Positions 45,568-53,925 of a stretch of 64,000 nucleotides of DNA are shown here, in pieces; positions within the stretch are counted from its first letter, which is position 1; every line of letters begins with the position of its first letter. The stretch is from Aeromicrobium terrae (GTDB lineage Bacteria; Actinomycetota; Actinomycetes; Propionibacteriales; Nocardioidaceae): positions 248,001 through 312,000 of the forward strand of contig NZ_VDUX01000001.1 in assembly GCF_008039565.1 (NCBI RefSeq), in the 5' to 3' direction. Below the pieces are notes generated by a model. It saw nothing but the letters and a program-made list of their open reading frames with translations. It ran no database searches and was not told the DNA's origin. A program made the translations under genes and the position numbers.

Positions 45568-47115
45568 ATGACCACGACACTGCGCAGCCCGACGGTGGTG
45601 CCCCGTGACGGGCGCGACGCGCACCGGCGTGTCGTGGTCGTGTCGGCCCTGGCCGCCGCCGGGAGTCGCCTGCCCTTCCTGAGCCGTCCCCCTGGCCCGG
45701 ACGAGGGTGGGTTCCTCCTGGTCGGCGGCCAGTGGCACGCGGGCAGCGGATCGCTGTACGGCTCGTACTGGGTCGACCGACCACCGTTGCTCATCGCGGT
45801 CTACCGCTGGGCGGCTCAGACAGGCGGGCTCGTCTCGCTCCGCCTCGTCGGCTGCCTGGCGGTGGTCCTCGTCGTCGTGCTCTCCGCGTACCTGGCTCGG
45901 CGCATCGCCGGGCCGCGAGCCGGGTGCTGGGCGGCAGTGGCAGCCACGGCGTTCCTCGTCTCGCCTCTGTCCGGGTCCCGAGAGGTCAACGGCGAGCTGC
46001 TGGCTGCACCCCTCGTCCTGGTCGGCATGTCTGCCGCCCTCACGGCCCTGATGGCCCCGAACCGGACGCGGGTGATCCTGGCCGCCGCCGGGGCCGGCGC
46101 CGCTGCCGTGGCGGCACTGCTGGTCAAGCAGAACTTCGCGGACGTTGCGGTCTTCGGCGTCGTCTTGGGGGCGACGATGCTGTGGCGCGGAGAGGTGGAT
46201 CGTTCCCGGCTCCGCCACGTGGTCCCGGCTGCGACCGCCGGCGGTGGCCTCGTGGCGGTGGTCGTCGGGGGATGGGCCGTCCTGCACGGCACCTCCCTGA
46301 CGGGGGTGGTCGACGCGATGTACCCGTTCCGCGTCGCGGCGAGCCGCACCATGGCCGAGCACGGTGGCGCCCACGCCGTGATCCGGATGCACCGGCTGTT
46401 CGCGGCGTGGGTCTTCACTGGCCTCGGGCTCGTCTCTGCACTCGCGGGATGGGCCTTGGTGACCCGAAGGGTGCGCGACGGCGTCGTCTGGGCCCTGGCC
46501 GCGACGATCGCCTTCGAGGGAGTGTCGATCGCGCTCGGCGGGAACTTCTGGCTGCACTATCTCGTCCAGCTCGTCGGACCGGTCTCCGTGGTCACGGGCG
46601 TGCTGGTCGCCCGTCGTGTGCGGGGGAGTCGCGAGGTCGTGATCGCTGCTGGCGTGCTCGCCGTCGGCCTGTGGTCGGTCAGCCTGTCGCTCGATCCCGC
46701 CGCGAACGGCGCCACCGTCGGCCGGACGGTCGCCGCGTCGTCCCGGGCAGGCGACACGATCGTCACGGCCTATGGCCAGCCGGACGTCGCCGAGACGGCC
46801 GGGCTGTCGTCGCCGTACCCGTATCTGTGGAGCCTTCCGGTCAAGACGCTCGACCCACACCTGACCCGCCTCGACGCCGTACTGCGCGGACCGGCGGCCC
46901 CGACCTGGCTCGTCGTGTGGAAGAACATCGACAGCTGGGGCCTCGACGCCGCCGAGACGAGGGCGATCCTCGCCGCCGCCTACCACCCGGCCGGCCGCGT
47001 GTGCGGCCACGAGGTCTACCTGCGTGACGGGCTCGACCGGCCCGCCTTGGCGGACCCGATCTGCAGCAAGGGCGCCTCGACGATCGGCGGTGCCCTGGAG
47101 AGGCACCTCCTATGA
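45568..47115 (+). CDS. Polytopic GT-C-type glycosyltransferase
   Basis: 515 residues with about ten hydrophobic segments. Loop 1 has PPGPDEGGFLLVGGQW (acidic pair) followed by YWVDRPPLLIAVYRWA, the arrangement of the ArnT/PMT GT-C superfamily, which transfers sugars from polyprenyl phosphates outside the membrane. A C-terminal soluble domain begins near residue 370. The stop overlaps the next start (ATGA), and the next gene is a polyprenyl-phosphate sugar synthase-like protein, a natural donor supplier. Acceptor unknown. First gene of the insert that separates thrS from the Ap4A phosphorylase gene. Confidence 0.8.
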   Translation: MTTTLRSPTVVPRDGRDAHRRVVVVSALAAAGSRLPFLSRPPGPDEGGFLLVGGQWHAGSGSLYGSYWVDRPPLLIAVYRWAAQTGGLVSLRLVGCLAVVLVVVLSAYLARRIAGPRAGCWAAVAATAFLVSPLSGSREVNGELLAAPLVLVGMSAALTALMAPNRTRVILAAAGAGAAAVAALLVKQNFADVAVFGVVLGATMLWRGEVDRSRLRHVVPAATAGGGLVAVVVGGWAVLHGTSLTGVVDAMYPFRVAASRTMAEHGGAHAVIRMHRLFAAWVFTGLGLVSALAGWALVTRRVRDGVVWALAATIAFEGVSIALGGNFWLHYLVQLVGPVSVVTGVLVARRVRGSREVVIAAGVLAVGLWSVSLSLDPAANGATVGRTVAASSRAGDTIVTAYGQPDVAETAGLSSPYPYLWSLPVKTLDPHLTRLDAVLRGPAAPTWLVVWKNIDSWGLDAAETRAILAAAYHPAGRVCGHEVYLRDGLDRPALADPICSKGASTIGGALERHLL

Positions 47116-48488
47116 GGACGGTCGTCGTCATCCCGACCTACAACGAGCGAGCCACGATCACCGCGATTCTGGACGCGGTGCTCCGTGAGACCGCGGACGC
47201 CGACGTGCTCGTCGTCGACGACGACAGCCCGGACGGCACGGGCGCACTCGTCCGCGGCCACCGCGAGCTCGGTCGTCGCGTCCACCTCCTCAGCCGGGTC
47301 AGCAAGGACGGCCTCGGCGCCGCGTACCGCGCCGGGTTCGCGTGGGCGCTCGAGCACGACTACGAGGCCATCGTGCAGATGGACGCGGACTTCTCCCACC
47401 CGCCTGACCGCATCCCGGCGCTGGTCTCGGCGCTGGATGACGCGGACGTCGTGGTCGGATCGCGGTACGTCCGCGGCGGCGCGACGCGGGACTGGCCGAT
47501 CACCCGCCGGGCCATCTCCCGCGGTGGGAACCTCTACGTGCGGTGGGTCCTCGGTCTGCCCGTCCGCGACGCCACCGCGGGGTTCAAGGCGTTCCGACGT
47601 GATGCCCTCGTGCGCATCGGAGCCGCCGAGTCGGCGTCGAGCGGCTACTGCTTCCAGATCGAGAACACGTGGCACGCTGTCGCGTCGGGACTGCGCGTCA
47701 CCGAGGTGCCGATCACCTTCACGGACCGGACGCTGGGCGAGTCGAAGATGTCTGCGGCGATCGTCGTCGAGGCACTCGCGCGCGTGCTGGCCTGGCGATG
47801 GTCAGAGCTGTGGCAGCGCGCTCCACGGCCGTCCGACGAGCTGCTGACCTTCCTCGCCGTCGGCGCCGCCGGCTACGTCGTCGACGTCGGGGTCTTCAAC
47901 CTCCTGCGATCGGCCCCGCTCTTCTCGACGGCCGACCCGTCGATCGCCCGCGTCCTGGCCGTGGCTGCGGCCATGGTCGTGACCTACGGCGGCAATCGAC
48001 GCTTCACGTGGCGCGGGGCCGGAGAGGCGGAGCGACGACTCCAGATCGCGCTGTTTGTCGTCTTCAACGTCGTCGGGCTCGGGTTCTCGGTCGTCAGCCT
48101 GACGCTGTCCCACGACGTGCTGGGACTGACCAGCCGCCTCGCGGACAACATCTCGGCCAACGTCGTCGGCCTCGCAATGGGCACCGCCTTCCGGTTCTGG
48201 TCGTACCGGCGATTCGTGTTTGCCGCCGATCCCGGCGGTCATGATCCGGTCATCCGGCCTTCCTACGGTCGAGGGCATGGACGCACTCCAGAGCACGCTG
48301 CTCGGCCTGCCGGGTCCGTTGGCCTACGCGATCGTCGGACTGCTCGTCTTCGGGGAGGCGGCCCTGTTCTTCGGCTTCGTCCTTCCCGGCGAGACCGCGG
48401 TCCTGCTCGGCGGGGTGTTGGCCTCCCTCGGGACCTTGTCGCTGCCCGTGCTCCTGTGCGTCGTGGTCGCGGCAGCGGTGGCCGGTGA
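47112..48488 (+). CDS. GT2 polyprenyl-phosphate sugar synthase fused to GtrA domain
   Basis: 458 residues. The GT-A domain (1-230) has VVIPTYNERATI, DDDSPDGTG and the DxD region MDADFSHPP, as in dolichol-phosphate mannose synthase. A four-helix GtrA domain follows (about 235-375), ending FWSYRRFVFAAD. It would make a polyprenyl-phosphate-linked sugar and flip or present it for the upstream GT-C enzyme. The final 80 or so residues are Arg/Gly-rich and lie out of frame over the start of dedA. That tail looks like lost-stop read-through, so the original gene probably ended near 48235. Confidence 0.82.
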   Translation: MRTVVVIPTYNERATITAILDAVLRETADADVLVVDDDSPDGTGALVRGHRELGRRVHLLSRVSKDGLGAAYRAGFAWALEHDYEAIVQMDADFSHPPDRIPALVSALDDADVVVGSRYVRGGATRDWPITRRAISRGGNLYVRWVLGLPVRDATAGFKAFRRDALVRIGAAESASSGYCFQIENTWHAVASGLRVTEVPITFTDRTLGESKMSAAIVVEALARVLAWRWSELWQRAPRPSDELLTFLAVGAAGYVVDVGVFNLLRSAPLFSTADPSIARVLAVAAAMVVTYGGNRRFTWRGAGEAERRLQIALFVVFNVVGLGFSVVSLTLSHDVLGLTSRLADNISANVVGLAMGTAFRFWSYRRFVFAADPGGHDPVIRPSYGRGHGRTPEHAARPAGSVGLRDRRTARLRGGGPVLRLRPSRRDRGPARRGVGLPRDLVAARAPVRRGRGSGGR

Positions 48489-48966
48489 CACGGTCGGGTA
48501 CCTCGTCGGCCGGCGCTTCGGACCGAGGCTGCTCGCCATGCCTCTGCTCCGGCGCCACGCCAACCGGCTCGCTGGCGCGCAGGAGCGGCTGCGTGAGCGA
48601 GGCGGCTGGGCGGTCTTCTTCGGCCGGTTCACCGCGTTCCTCCGCGCCGTGATGCCCGGCATCGCCGGTTCCAGCCGGATGCCCTGGCGACGCTTCGCGA
48701 CGTTCAACGCCATGGGTGGCGTCATCTGGGGTGGCGGCATCACGCTGCTCGGGTACGCGTTGGGCGGTTCCTACGCCCGGGCCCTCCCGTGGCTGGGACG
48801 CTCCGGGGTCGCCGCACTCACGATCTTCGCCATCGTGGTGCTCGTCGCCTGGCGTCGGCGACGCAAGCTCAGCGACGGGGGAGCAGGAGCAGCACGCGTG
48901 TACGAGCCGGATCCGCGAGCCGCTCGATCCGAGCCGTGCCCCCGTGAGCCTGTGCGATCGCCATGA
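48277..48966 (+). CDS. DedA family membrane protein
   Basis: 229 residues from ATG 48277. Family marks are FGEAALFFGFVLPGE (about residue 23) and FFGRFTAFLRAVMPGIAG (about 112) followed by MPW. DedA proteins act in lipid-carrier or phospholipid recycling, undecaprenyl-phosphate flipping for some members. Beside polyprenyl-sugar enzymes this fits carrier recycling. The 5' part overlaps the GT2-GtrA tail by 212 nt and the 3' part overlaps the convergent histidine kinase by 98 nt, giving a polar C-terminus with no conserved features. Confidence 0.88.
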   Translation: MDALQSTLLGLPGPLAYAIVGLLVFGEAALFFGFVLPGETAVLLGGVLASLGTLSLPVLLCVVVAAAVAGDTVGYLVGRRFGPRLLAMPLLRRHANRLAGAQERLRERGGWAVFFGRFTAFLRAVMPGIAGSSRMPWRRFATFNAMGGVIWGGGITLLGYALGGSYARALPWLGRSGVAALTIFAIVVLVAWRRRRKLSDGGAGAARVYEPDPRAARSEPCPREPVRSP

Positions 48967-50233
48967 CCAGGGGTAGTCCGAGCCCGGACCCGCGTGTGGT
49001 GCGGCTGGCGTCGGCGCGGGTGAACCGGTCGAAGGCCCTCGCGTGCAGATCGTCCGGGAAGCCATCGCCCTCGTCGTCGACAGCAAGCAAGACCGCGTCG
49101 TCCTCGGCCCGGACCGAGAGCGTCACCGTCCCGGCGCCGTACCGCACGGCGTTCGAGACCAGGTTTCCGAGCGCTGCGTCGATCCACGGCTCGCTCACGT
49201 CGGCCTCGACGTGCGAGGCCTCGACGACGACGACGCGGCCCTCGCGCTCGAGCACCGCGCGGTAGCGGTCCGCCGTCGCCCTCAGGACAGGGCCGAGGTC
49301 GGTCGACGTCACCGACGCCTGGACGCCGCTCTCCAGCTCCTCGAGGTCGAGCAGTGCGTTGGCGAGCCCGGCCATCCGCTCGGTCTCGGCGGCGACGGCG
49401 ACGACCACCTCACGCAGGTACTCGGCGTCGCGCTGCTGGTGCAGGGCGAGCTCGACCTCTCCGCTGATCAGGGCCAGAGGCGTGCGGAGCTCGTGCGCGG
49501 CGTCGGCAAGGAACTGGTGTTCGCGCTCGTTGGCGCGCTCCAGCCGCTCGATGAGGTCGTTGAGCGTGACCCCGAGCCGGGAGAGCTCGTCGCGACGTTC
49601 AGGGTCCACGGGCAGGCGCGTGCCCGGCCGGTCGCCCGCGCCAGCTGCCGCGGCCCGGTAGCGCTCCACGGGATCCAGCGCTCCGCGGGCCGTCCGGTAC
49701 CCGACGTAGGATGCGGCGATCAGCACGGCCAGGTCGGCCAGCGCGAGCTGGAGCAGGAGCTCCCGCAACGTCTCGTCGCGCGGCCGTCGGCTGATGGCCG
49801 CCACGATGACGGCCTGCCCTTCCGGCCGCTCCCATCGCGTCGCCTTCAGCTGGAACGCGTACGAGTCGGGGTGCCAGATCGAGCCTCGGGCCGCGTGAGT
49901 CACCCCCTTCTGGCGGGCCTCGCGCTCCATCGCCGGCGTCAGCAGGTGCGCCACCGGCGCACTGGCGCTCCCCGCGACGACGTCGCCGTTCTCGTCGACC
50001 ACCTGGTACCACTGCCCGGGCGTCAGCGACGGCACCTCCTCGCTCGACTTCACGTCCTGCGTGACGACGTCGTCGTACGCGCGCAGGTCACGGCTGACCT
50101 GCCGGTCGAGGCCGTACTTGACCCGCCAGAAGACGAAGCCGGACGTCACGACGAGCACCAGCAGCATCGCGACGGCGACGTTCCGCACGAGCCGACGCTT
50201 GATGGTCAGCCGAGAGCGCCGGGTGTGGGCCAC
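48869..50233 (-). CDS. Two-component sensor histidine kinase
   Basis: 454 residues. TM1 (about 18-37), an extracytoplasmic sensor of about 115 residues, TM2 (about 160-180) and a HAMP linker. HisKA H-box REHQFLADAAHELRTPLAL has the phospho-His near residue 248. The ATPase domain has N-box LGNLVSNAVRYG, G1 DEGDGF and G2 GSGLGLPLV. It lies 4 nt downstream of its response regulator. By position it may control the divergent polyphosphate operon; the signal is unknown. Confidence 0.93.
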   Translation of the reverse strand: MAHTRRSRLTIKRRLVRNVAVAMLLVLVVTSGFVFWRVKYGLDRQVSRDLRAYDDVVTQDVKSSEEVPSLTPGQWYQVVDENGDVVAGSASAPVAHLLTPAMEREARQKGVTHAARGSIWHPDSYAFQLKATRWERPEGQAVIVAAISRRPRDETLRELLLQLALADLAVLIAASYVGYRTARGALDPVERYRAAAAGAGDRPGTRLPVDPERRDELSRLGVTLNDLIERLERANEREHQFLADAAHELRTPLALISGEVELALHQQRDAEYLREVVVAVAAETERMAGLANALLDLEELESGVQASVTSTDLGPVLRATADRYRAVLEREGRVVVVEASHVEADVSEPWIDAALGNLVSNAVRYGAGTVTLSVRAEDDAVLLAVDDEGDGFPDDLHARAFDRFTRADASRTTRGSGLGLPLVMAIAQAHGGTARIERLADPARTRVLLLLPRR

Positions 50234-50237
50234 CGGG

Positions 50238-50915
50238 TCAGATCCGTTCCAGGCGCCAGCCGACGCCGCGCAGGGTCGTGATGGTGACGTTCTCGGAGTG
50301 CTCGTTGAGCGCCGACCGGAGCCGGTAGATGTGGACGTCGAGGGCGTTGCTGCGGATGTCGGGATCGTCCTGCCAGACCTCGTCGACGATCGACGTTCGG
50401 CTCACGACGTGGCCCGCGTTCTCTGCGAGCGGCACGAGGATGTCGAACTCCCGGCGCGACAGGTCGAGCTCGACGTCGCCGATCCACGCGCGCCGGGCGG
50501 CGGGGTCGACGGCGAGGTCGCCCAGCACCAGGCGGTCGTCCGCCTCCCCGGCGGCCTCGGTGCGGCGCTGAAACACCCGGAGGCGCGCGGTCAGCTCTTC
50601 CAGCGCGAACGGCTTGACCAGGTAGTCGTCGGCGCCGGCCTCGAGGCCGGCGACGCGCTCGCTGACCGACCCGCGGGCCGTCAGCATGAGGATGGGGACC
50701 TGGTTGCCCTCCTTGCGGAGGCGGCGGCAGACCTCGATGCCGCCGAGCACCGGGAGCATCAGGTCGAGGACGACGGCGTCGACCCCGTCCTCGCGGGCCG
50801 CGGCCAGGCCGTCCTTGCCGTTGCCGTAGCCATGGGCCTCGATGCCGGCCTCCTCGAGGAAGCTCACGATGAGCTCCACCATGCGCTTCTCATCATCGAC
50901 CACGACGACCCGCAT
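50238..50915 (-). CDS. OmpR/PhoB-type response regulator
   Basis: 225 residues. Receiver domain with the acidic pair DDE (8-10), phospho-acceptor Asp in AVVLDLMLP (about 51) and Lys in VKPFA (about 101). A winged-helix DNA-binding domain follows from about 125 (LSRREFDILVPLAENAGHVV). TAGACT (minus, 50922-50927) ends 6 nt before the ATG. It is co-transcribed with the kinase and divergent from DUF4956 with a 120-bp gap that should hold its binding sites. Confidence 0.94.
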   Translation of the reverse strand: MRVVVVDDEKRMVELIVSFLEEAGIEAHGYGNGKDGLAAAREDGVDAVVLDLMLPVLGGIEVCRRLRKEGNQVPILMLTARGSVSERVAGLEAGADDYLVKPFALEELTARLRVFQRRTEAAGEADDRLVLGDLAVDPAARRAWIGDVELDLSRREFDILVPLAENAGHVVSRTSIVDEVWQDDPDIRSNALDVHIYRLRSALNEHSENVTITTLRGVGWRLERI

Positions 50916-50921
50916 CCTCGA

Positions 50922-50927
50922 AGTCTA
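50922..50927 (-). promoter_or_regulatory. -10 element TAGACT for the two-component operon
   Basis: TAGACT on the minus strand, 6 nt before ATG 50915; leaderless response regulator message. Confidence 0.55.
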
Positions 50928-50950
50928 GGAGCGGGCCTCTGCACGAGCAT

Positions 50951-50981
50951 TCACGTTGCCGTCATGTGGTGTTCCTAGCGT
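50951..50981 (+). promoter_or_regulatory. Candidate promoter/operator for the DUF4956 operon
   Basis: TTCACG (about 50950) and TCATGT (about 50962) form loosely similar words spaced about 11 bp apart, upstream of a TAGCGT -10-like hexamer (50976-50981). The layout suits an OmpR-type regulator binding a direct repeat. The match is weak. Confidence 0.3.
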
Positions 50982-51035
50982 CGACAGCGTCATGCGGTAT
51001 GCGCCGCACGTTCGCTCGAAGGAGTCTCGACCGCC

Positions 51036-51662
51036 ATGGGAAATCTGCTCTCGGTGTCGTCGGCGGAGCTGTTGGCCCGCCTGGGCATCGACACGCTCTC
51101 GCTGCTCGTCCTGGTGGGGGTGCTGTACCGACGCCGCCAGTCCGCCCCCGCGATGCCCCTGGTGTTCGCGGCCCTCAACCTGGGCCTGTTCGCCGCCCTG
51201 ACGTCCATCTCGTCGGGCGACTTCAAGGCGGGCATCGGGTTCGGGCTGTTCGGCCTGCTCTCCCTGGTCCGGCTCCGCAGCGCCGCGTTCACGTTGAAGG
51301 ACGTCGCCTACACGTTCATCGCCCTGGTGCTGGCCCTGGTGAACGGGCTCGACCAGCGGAACCTCTGGCTCGTGACCTTCCTCAGCGTGCTCGTGCTGGT
51401 GGCCGTGTGGGTCACCGACGACTCCCGGGCGCAGCCCGCGACGCGCGTCATGCGGCTCACGCTCGACCATCTCGTCCTCGAGCCTGAGGCGGTGCTCACC
51501 GAGCTCAGCGCTCGTCTGCGGGTGCCGATCCTCAGCGCCGTCATCGACGACGTCGACTTCGTCCGGGAGACGACGCGGGTCTCCGTCCGGTACACGCTGC
51601 CGGAGTCCGCGTGGCAGTGGACGGCGGCGCCGGCCGAGGTGACGGAAGGCGTTCCGTCGTGA
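51036..51662 (+). CDS. DUF4956 membrane protein
   Basis: 208 residues with four hydrophobic segments in the first 130 (for example DTLSLLVLVGVLY and KDVAYTFIALVLALVNGL) and a soluble C-terminal domain. GFGLFGLLSLVRLRSA carries the conserved LxRLR-type loop of DUF4956. This domain is repeatedly found beside VTC-type polyphosphate polymerase genes in bacteria. An AAGGAG site lies 12 nt before the ATG. The stop overlaps the next start as GTGA. Probably the membrane anchor or channel of the system. Confidence 0.85.
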   Translation: MGNLLSVSSAELLARLGIDTLSLLVLVGVLYRRRQSAPAMPLVFAALNLGLFAALTSISSGDFKAGIGFGLFGLLSLVRLRSAAFTLKDVAYTFIALVLALVNGLDQRNLWLVTFLSVLVLVAVWVTDDSRAQPATRVMRLTLDHLVLEPEAVLTELSARLRVPILSAVIDDVDFVRETTRVSVRYTLPESAWQWTAAPAEVTEGVPS

Positions 51663-52468
51663 CGCTCGACCTGATCGTTGACCGCACCGACGGTCTCGAC
51701 GCCTTCGACTCCGTGTCGCTCGCCGAGACGGTCGACCGGGCCGACCTGAGCCACCGCGTGGACCGGAAGTACCTGGTGCCGCTGGGTACCGTCCGGGACG
51801 CGCTGCCGGAGCTCGCCACGACCCACCGTGTCCTGGAGGTTGCCGGCCGGTTCTCCACGACGTACTCGACCACGTACTTCGACACCCACGACCTCGCGTC
51901 GTGCCGGGCCCACATCCAGGGCCGCCGCCGGCGCTGGAAGGTCCGCAGCCGGCTCTACGTCGAGGACGGCCTGTGCCGGGTCGAGGTCAAGACGCGCAGC
52001 TCGCGCGGCCGCACGGTGAAGGCCGTGGCGCCGAGCGAGTCCGGACGGCACGGTCACCTCAGCGGCGCCGACCGGGAGTTCGTGGCCCGCACGCTCGAGC
52101 CTGACCATCCCGAGCTGGACGTCGACGCGCTCCGACCGACCGCCGAGATCACCTACGAGCGCTCCTGTCTCGTGGACGTCGACGCCGGCCGACGCCTCAC
52201 CATCGACCACCGGCTGTCGTCGGTGCTCGCTCACGGACGCGCATGGGTCGACGACGGGTTCGCCGTCGTCGAGACCAAGGGCGGCGCCGTGCCGAGCGAG
52301 GCGGACCGACTCTTGGTGCGGCTCGGCGCCCGGCCGCGGTCCTTCAGCAAGTACGTCGCCACGGCCTCCTTGCTGTACCCCGACCTCGCCGACAACGACG
52401 TGCGTGCTCTGCGGGGCTGGTGCCTGCACTGCGCCCCCCGCGACACCGACCAGGAAGGACGACCATGA
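51659..52468 (+). CDS. VTC-domain polyphosphate polymerase-like protein
   Basis: 269 residues, soluble. The VTC/CYTH-like tunnel fold shows its basic and acidic residues in RVDRKYLVPLG, TTYFDTHDL, a run of Arg/Lys around RWKVRSRLY with VEVKTRSSRG, EITYERSCL and VETKGG. In yeast Vtc4 this domain makes polyphosphate from ATP. Bacterial copies next to DUF4956 are annotated as polyphosphate polymerase domain proteins, but activity is mostly untested. It is coupled to DUF4956 (GTGA) and to the phosphatase-like gene (ATGA). Confidence 0.82.
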   Translation: MTLDLIVDRTDGLDAFDSVSLAETVDRADLSHRVDRKYLVPLGTVRDALPELATTHRVLEVAGRFSTTYSTTYFDTHDLASCRAHIQGRRRRWKVRSRLYVEDGLCRVEVKTRSSRGRTVKAVAPSESGRHGHLSGADREFVARTLEPDHPELDVDALRPTAEITYERSCLVDVDAGRRLTIDHRLSSVLAHGRAWVDDGFAVVETKGGAVPSEADRLLVRLGARPRSFSKYVATASLLYPDLADNDVRALRGWCLHCAPRDTDQEGRP

Positions 52469-53331
52469 CCAGCACTCCTCGACGCCGCCCCGCCCGGCGG
52501 TACCTCGCCGCCGTCGTCGCGGCTGTCATTGCCGTGGTGGTCGGCGTCGCCGTCTCGGCCACCGCCGGCTCGTCGCCGGCCAACATGTCGGCCACCGACC
52601 GCGTGAAGGCGCACCCGCCGCCGCAGCTCTTCTCGGACGCCCAAGTCTTCACGGCGCGGGGATCGGTCGACGCCCAGGCCGCCACCGCCTCCCGGCTGAT
52701 GAGGTCCTGGTGGAAGGTCCACGGCACCACGGTCGACGACACGGCGTTCCTGGCCTGGGTCGAGACGCAGCTGCCCGCGCCCCCGTCCGCCGCCGTGCGT
52801 CGGGACGAGATGCGCGAGGTGAAGGCGCTCGACGCGAGGCGCACCCCGGCGGGCGTCGCGGCCGCGTCGTGGCTTGAGGCGTACGGAAAGAAGGACGTCT
52901 GGAAGCTGTACGCCCACGACCAGCGTGAGCTGCTCAGCGCCAAGACCGGGAAAGCGGACAAGGCCGAGCTGAAGCTGATCCTGAAGATGGCCAAGACCGC
53001 TGCCGACGCACTCGGCACGAAGGACCAGCAGTCTGCTCCGTACGTCATCGACCCGACGCTCCGCCCGGACCACACGGTGAAGCCGGGTCAGGTCTGCCCG
53101 TGCTCGTACCCCTCGCGTCACGCGGCCCGGGCTGCCGGCGCCCGGACGTTCCTCGGGACGCTCAGCCCGCACCGTCTCGCGGACTACCGCTGGATGGAGG
53201 GGCAGATCGACTTCTCGCGCCTCTACATGGCCGGCCACGTCCAGAGCGACCTCGACGCGGGCGCCCTGCTGGGCGACATGATCGGCCAGTACGTCCTCGT
53301 GACGCGAGGCCACCTGGCCATGCCGTCCTGA
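52465..53331 (+). CDS. Exported PAP2/class A acid phosphatase-like protein
   Basis: 288 residues. A single hydrophobic segment near the N-terminus (about 13-34) acts as signal or anchor. The C-terminal part has the PAP2 signature in pieces: CPCSYPSRHAARAAG matches PSGH with Gly changed to Arg, and SRLYMAGHVQSDLDAG matches SRxxxxxHxxxD with the catalytic His and Asp. Enzymes of this class hydrolyse phosphomonoesters or polyphosphate outside the membrane. Its place as third gene after DUF4956 and the VTC gene suggests polyphosphate turnover. The Cys pair may form a disulfide. Confidence 0.72.
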   Translation: MTSTPRRRPARRYLAAVVAAVIAVVVGVAVSATAGSSPANMSATDRVKAHPPPQLFSDAQVFTARGSVDAQAATASRLMRSWWKVHGTTVDDTAFLAWVETQLPAPPSAAVRRDEMREVKALDARRTPAGVAAASWLEAYGKKDVWKLYAHDQRELLSAKTGKADKAELKLILKMAKTAADALGTKDQQSAPYVIDPTLRPDHTVKPGQVCPCSYPSRHAARAAGARTFLGTLSPHRLADYRWMEGQIDFSRLYMAGHVQSDLDAGALLGDMIGQYVLVTRGHLAMPS

Positions 53332-53345
53332 CGTGGCCCGCCCGG

Positions 53346-53351
53346 TAGCCT
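53346..53351 (+). promoter_or_regulatory. -10 element TAGCCT for the Ap4A phosphorylase gene
   Basis: TAGCCT ends 7 nt before GTG 53359, restoring a separate promoter downstream of the insert. Confidence 0.5.
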
Positions 53352-53358
53352 GCGGCGG

Positions 53359-53922
53359 GTGAGCTCAGCACGTGACGACGACGCCGTCCAGGACGGCGTG
53401 GGGGAGCCCGACGCGTTCGAGCGGCTCTGGACGCCGCACCGCATCGTGTACATCAAGGGTGAGAACAAACCCGAGTCGTCCGACGAGGTCGACTGCCCGT
53501 TCTGCCGGATCCCGCAGATGGACGACGCCGAGGGGCTGATCGTGCACCGCGGTGAGGTCGCGTACGCGGTGCTCAACCTGTACCCGTACAACGCCGGGCA
53601 TCTGCTGATCTGCCCGTTCCGGCACGTCGCCGACTACACCGACCTCACCGCGGACGAGACCGCCGAGATCGCCGAGCTCACCAAGCAGGCGATGCGCACC
53701 GTCCGGGCCGTCACGAGACCGCACGGCTTCAACCTCGGCATCAACCAGGGCGCGGTGGCCGGCGCCGGCATCGCCGCGCACCTGCACCAGCACGTCGTCC
53801 CGCGGTGGGGCGGCGACTCCAACTTCCTGCCCGTCGTCGGGCACACCAAGACCATGCCCCAGCTGTTGGGCGACACGCGCGAGATGCTCGCTGCTGCCTG
53901 GCCCGGAGAACCGGAGAATTAG
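53359..53922 (+). CDS. HIT family protein, Ap4A phosphorylase (Rv2613c-like)
   Basis: 187 residues. The histidine triad is HLHQHVVPRW (about residue 141), and YPYNAGHLLICPFRH is the usual upstream motif; CPFC near residue 49 may hold zinc. M. tuberculosis Rv2613c, which phosphorolyses diadenosine tetraphosphate, lies directly between thrS and pgsA1. The same pgsA-side neighbour is kept here (3-nt gap), while thrS is separated by the insert. This supports orthology. Confidence 0.9.
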   Translation: MSSARDDDAVQDGVGEPDAFERLWTPHRIVYIKGENKPESSDEVDCPFCRIPQMDDAEGLIVHRGEVAYAVLNLYPYNAGHLLICPFRHVADYTDLTADETAEIAELTKQAMRTVRAVTRPHGFNLGINQGAVAGAGIAAHLHQHVVPRWGGDSNFLPVVGHTKTMPQLLGDTREMLAAAWPGEPEN

Positions 53923-53925
53923 TCC

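Noticed and set aside
45568-53331. Prophage or transposon island
   Set aside because: No integrase, transposase, att-like direct repeats or tRNA boundary seen; G+C looks like the flanks.
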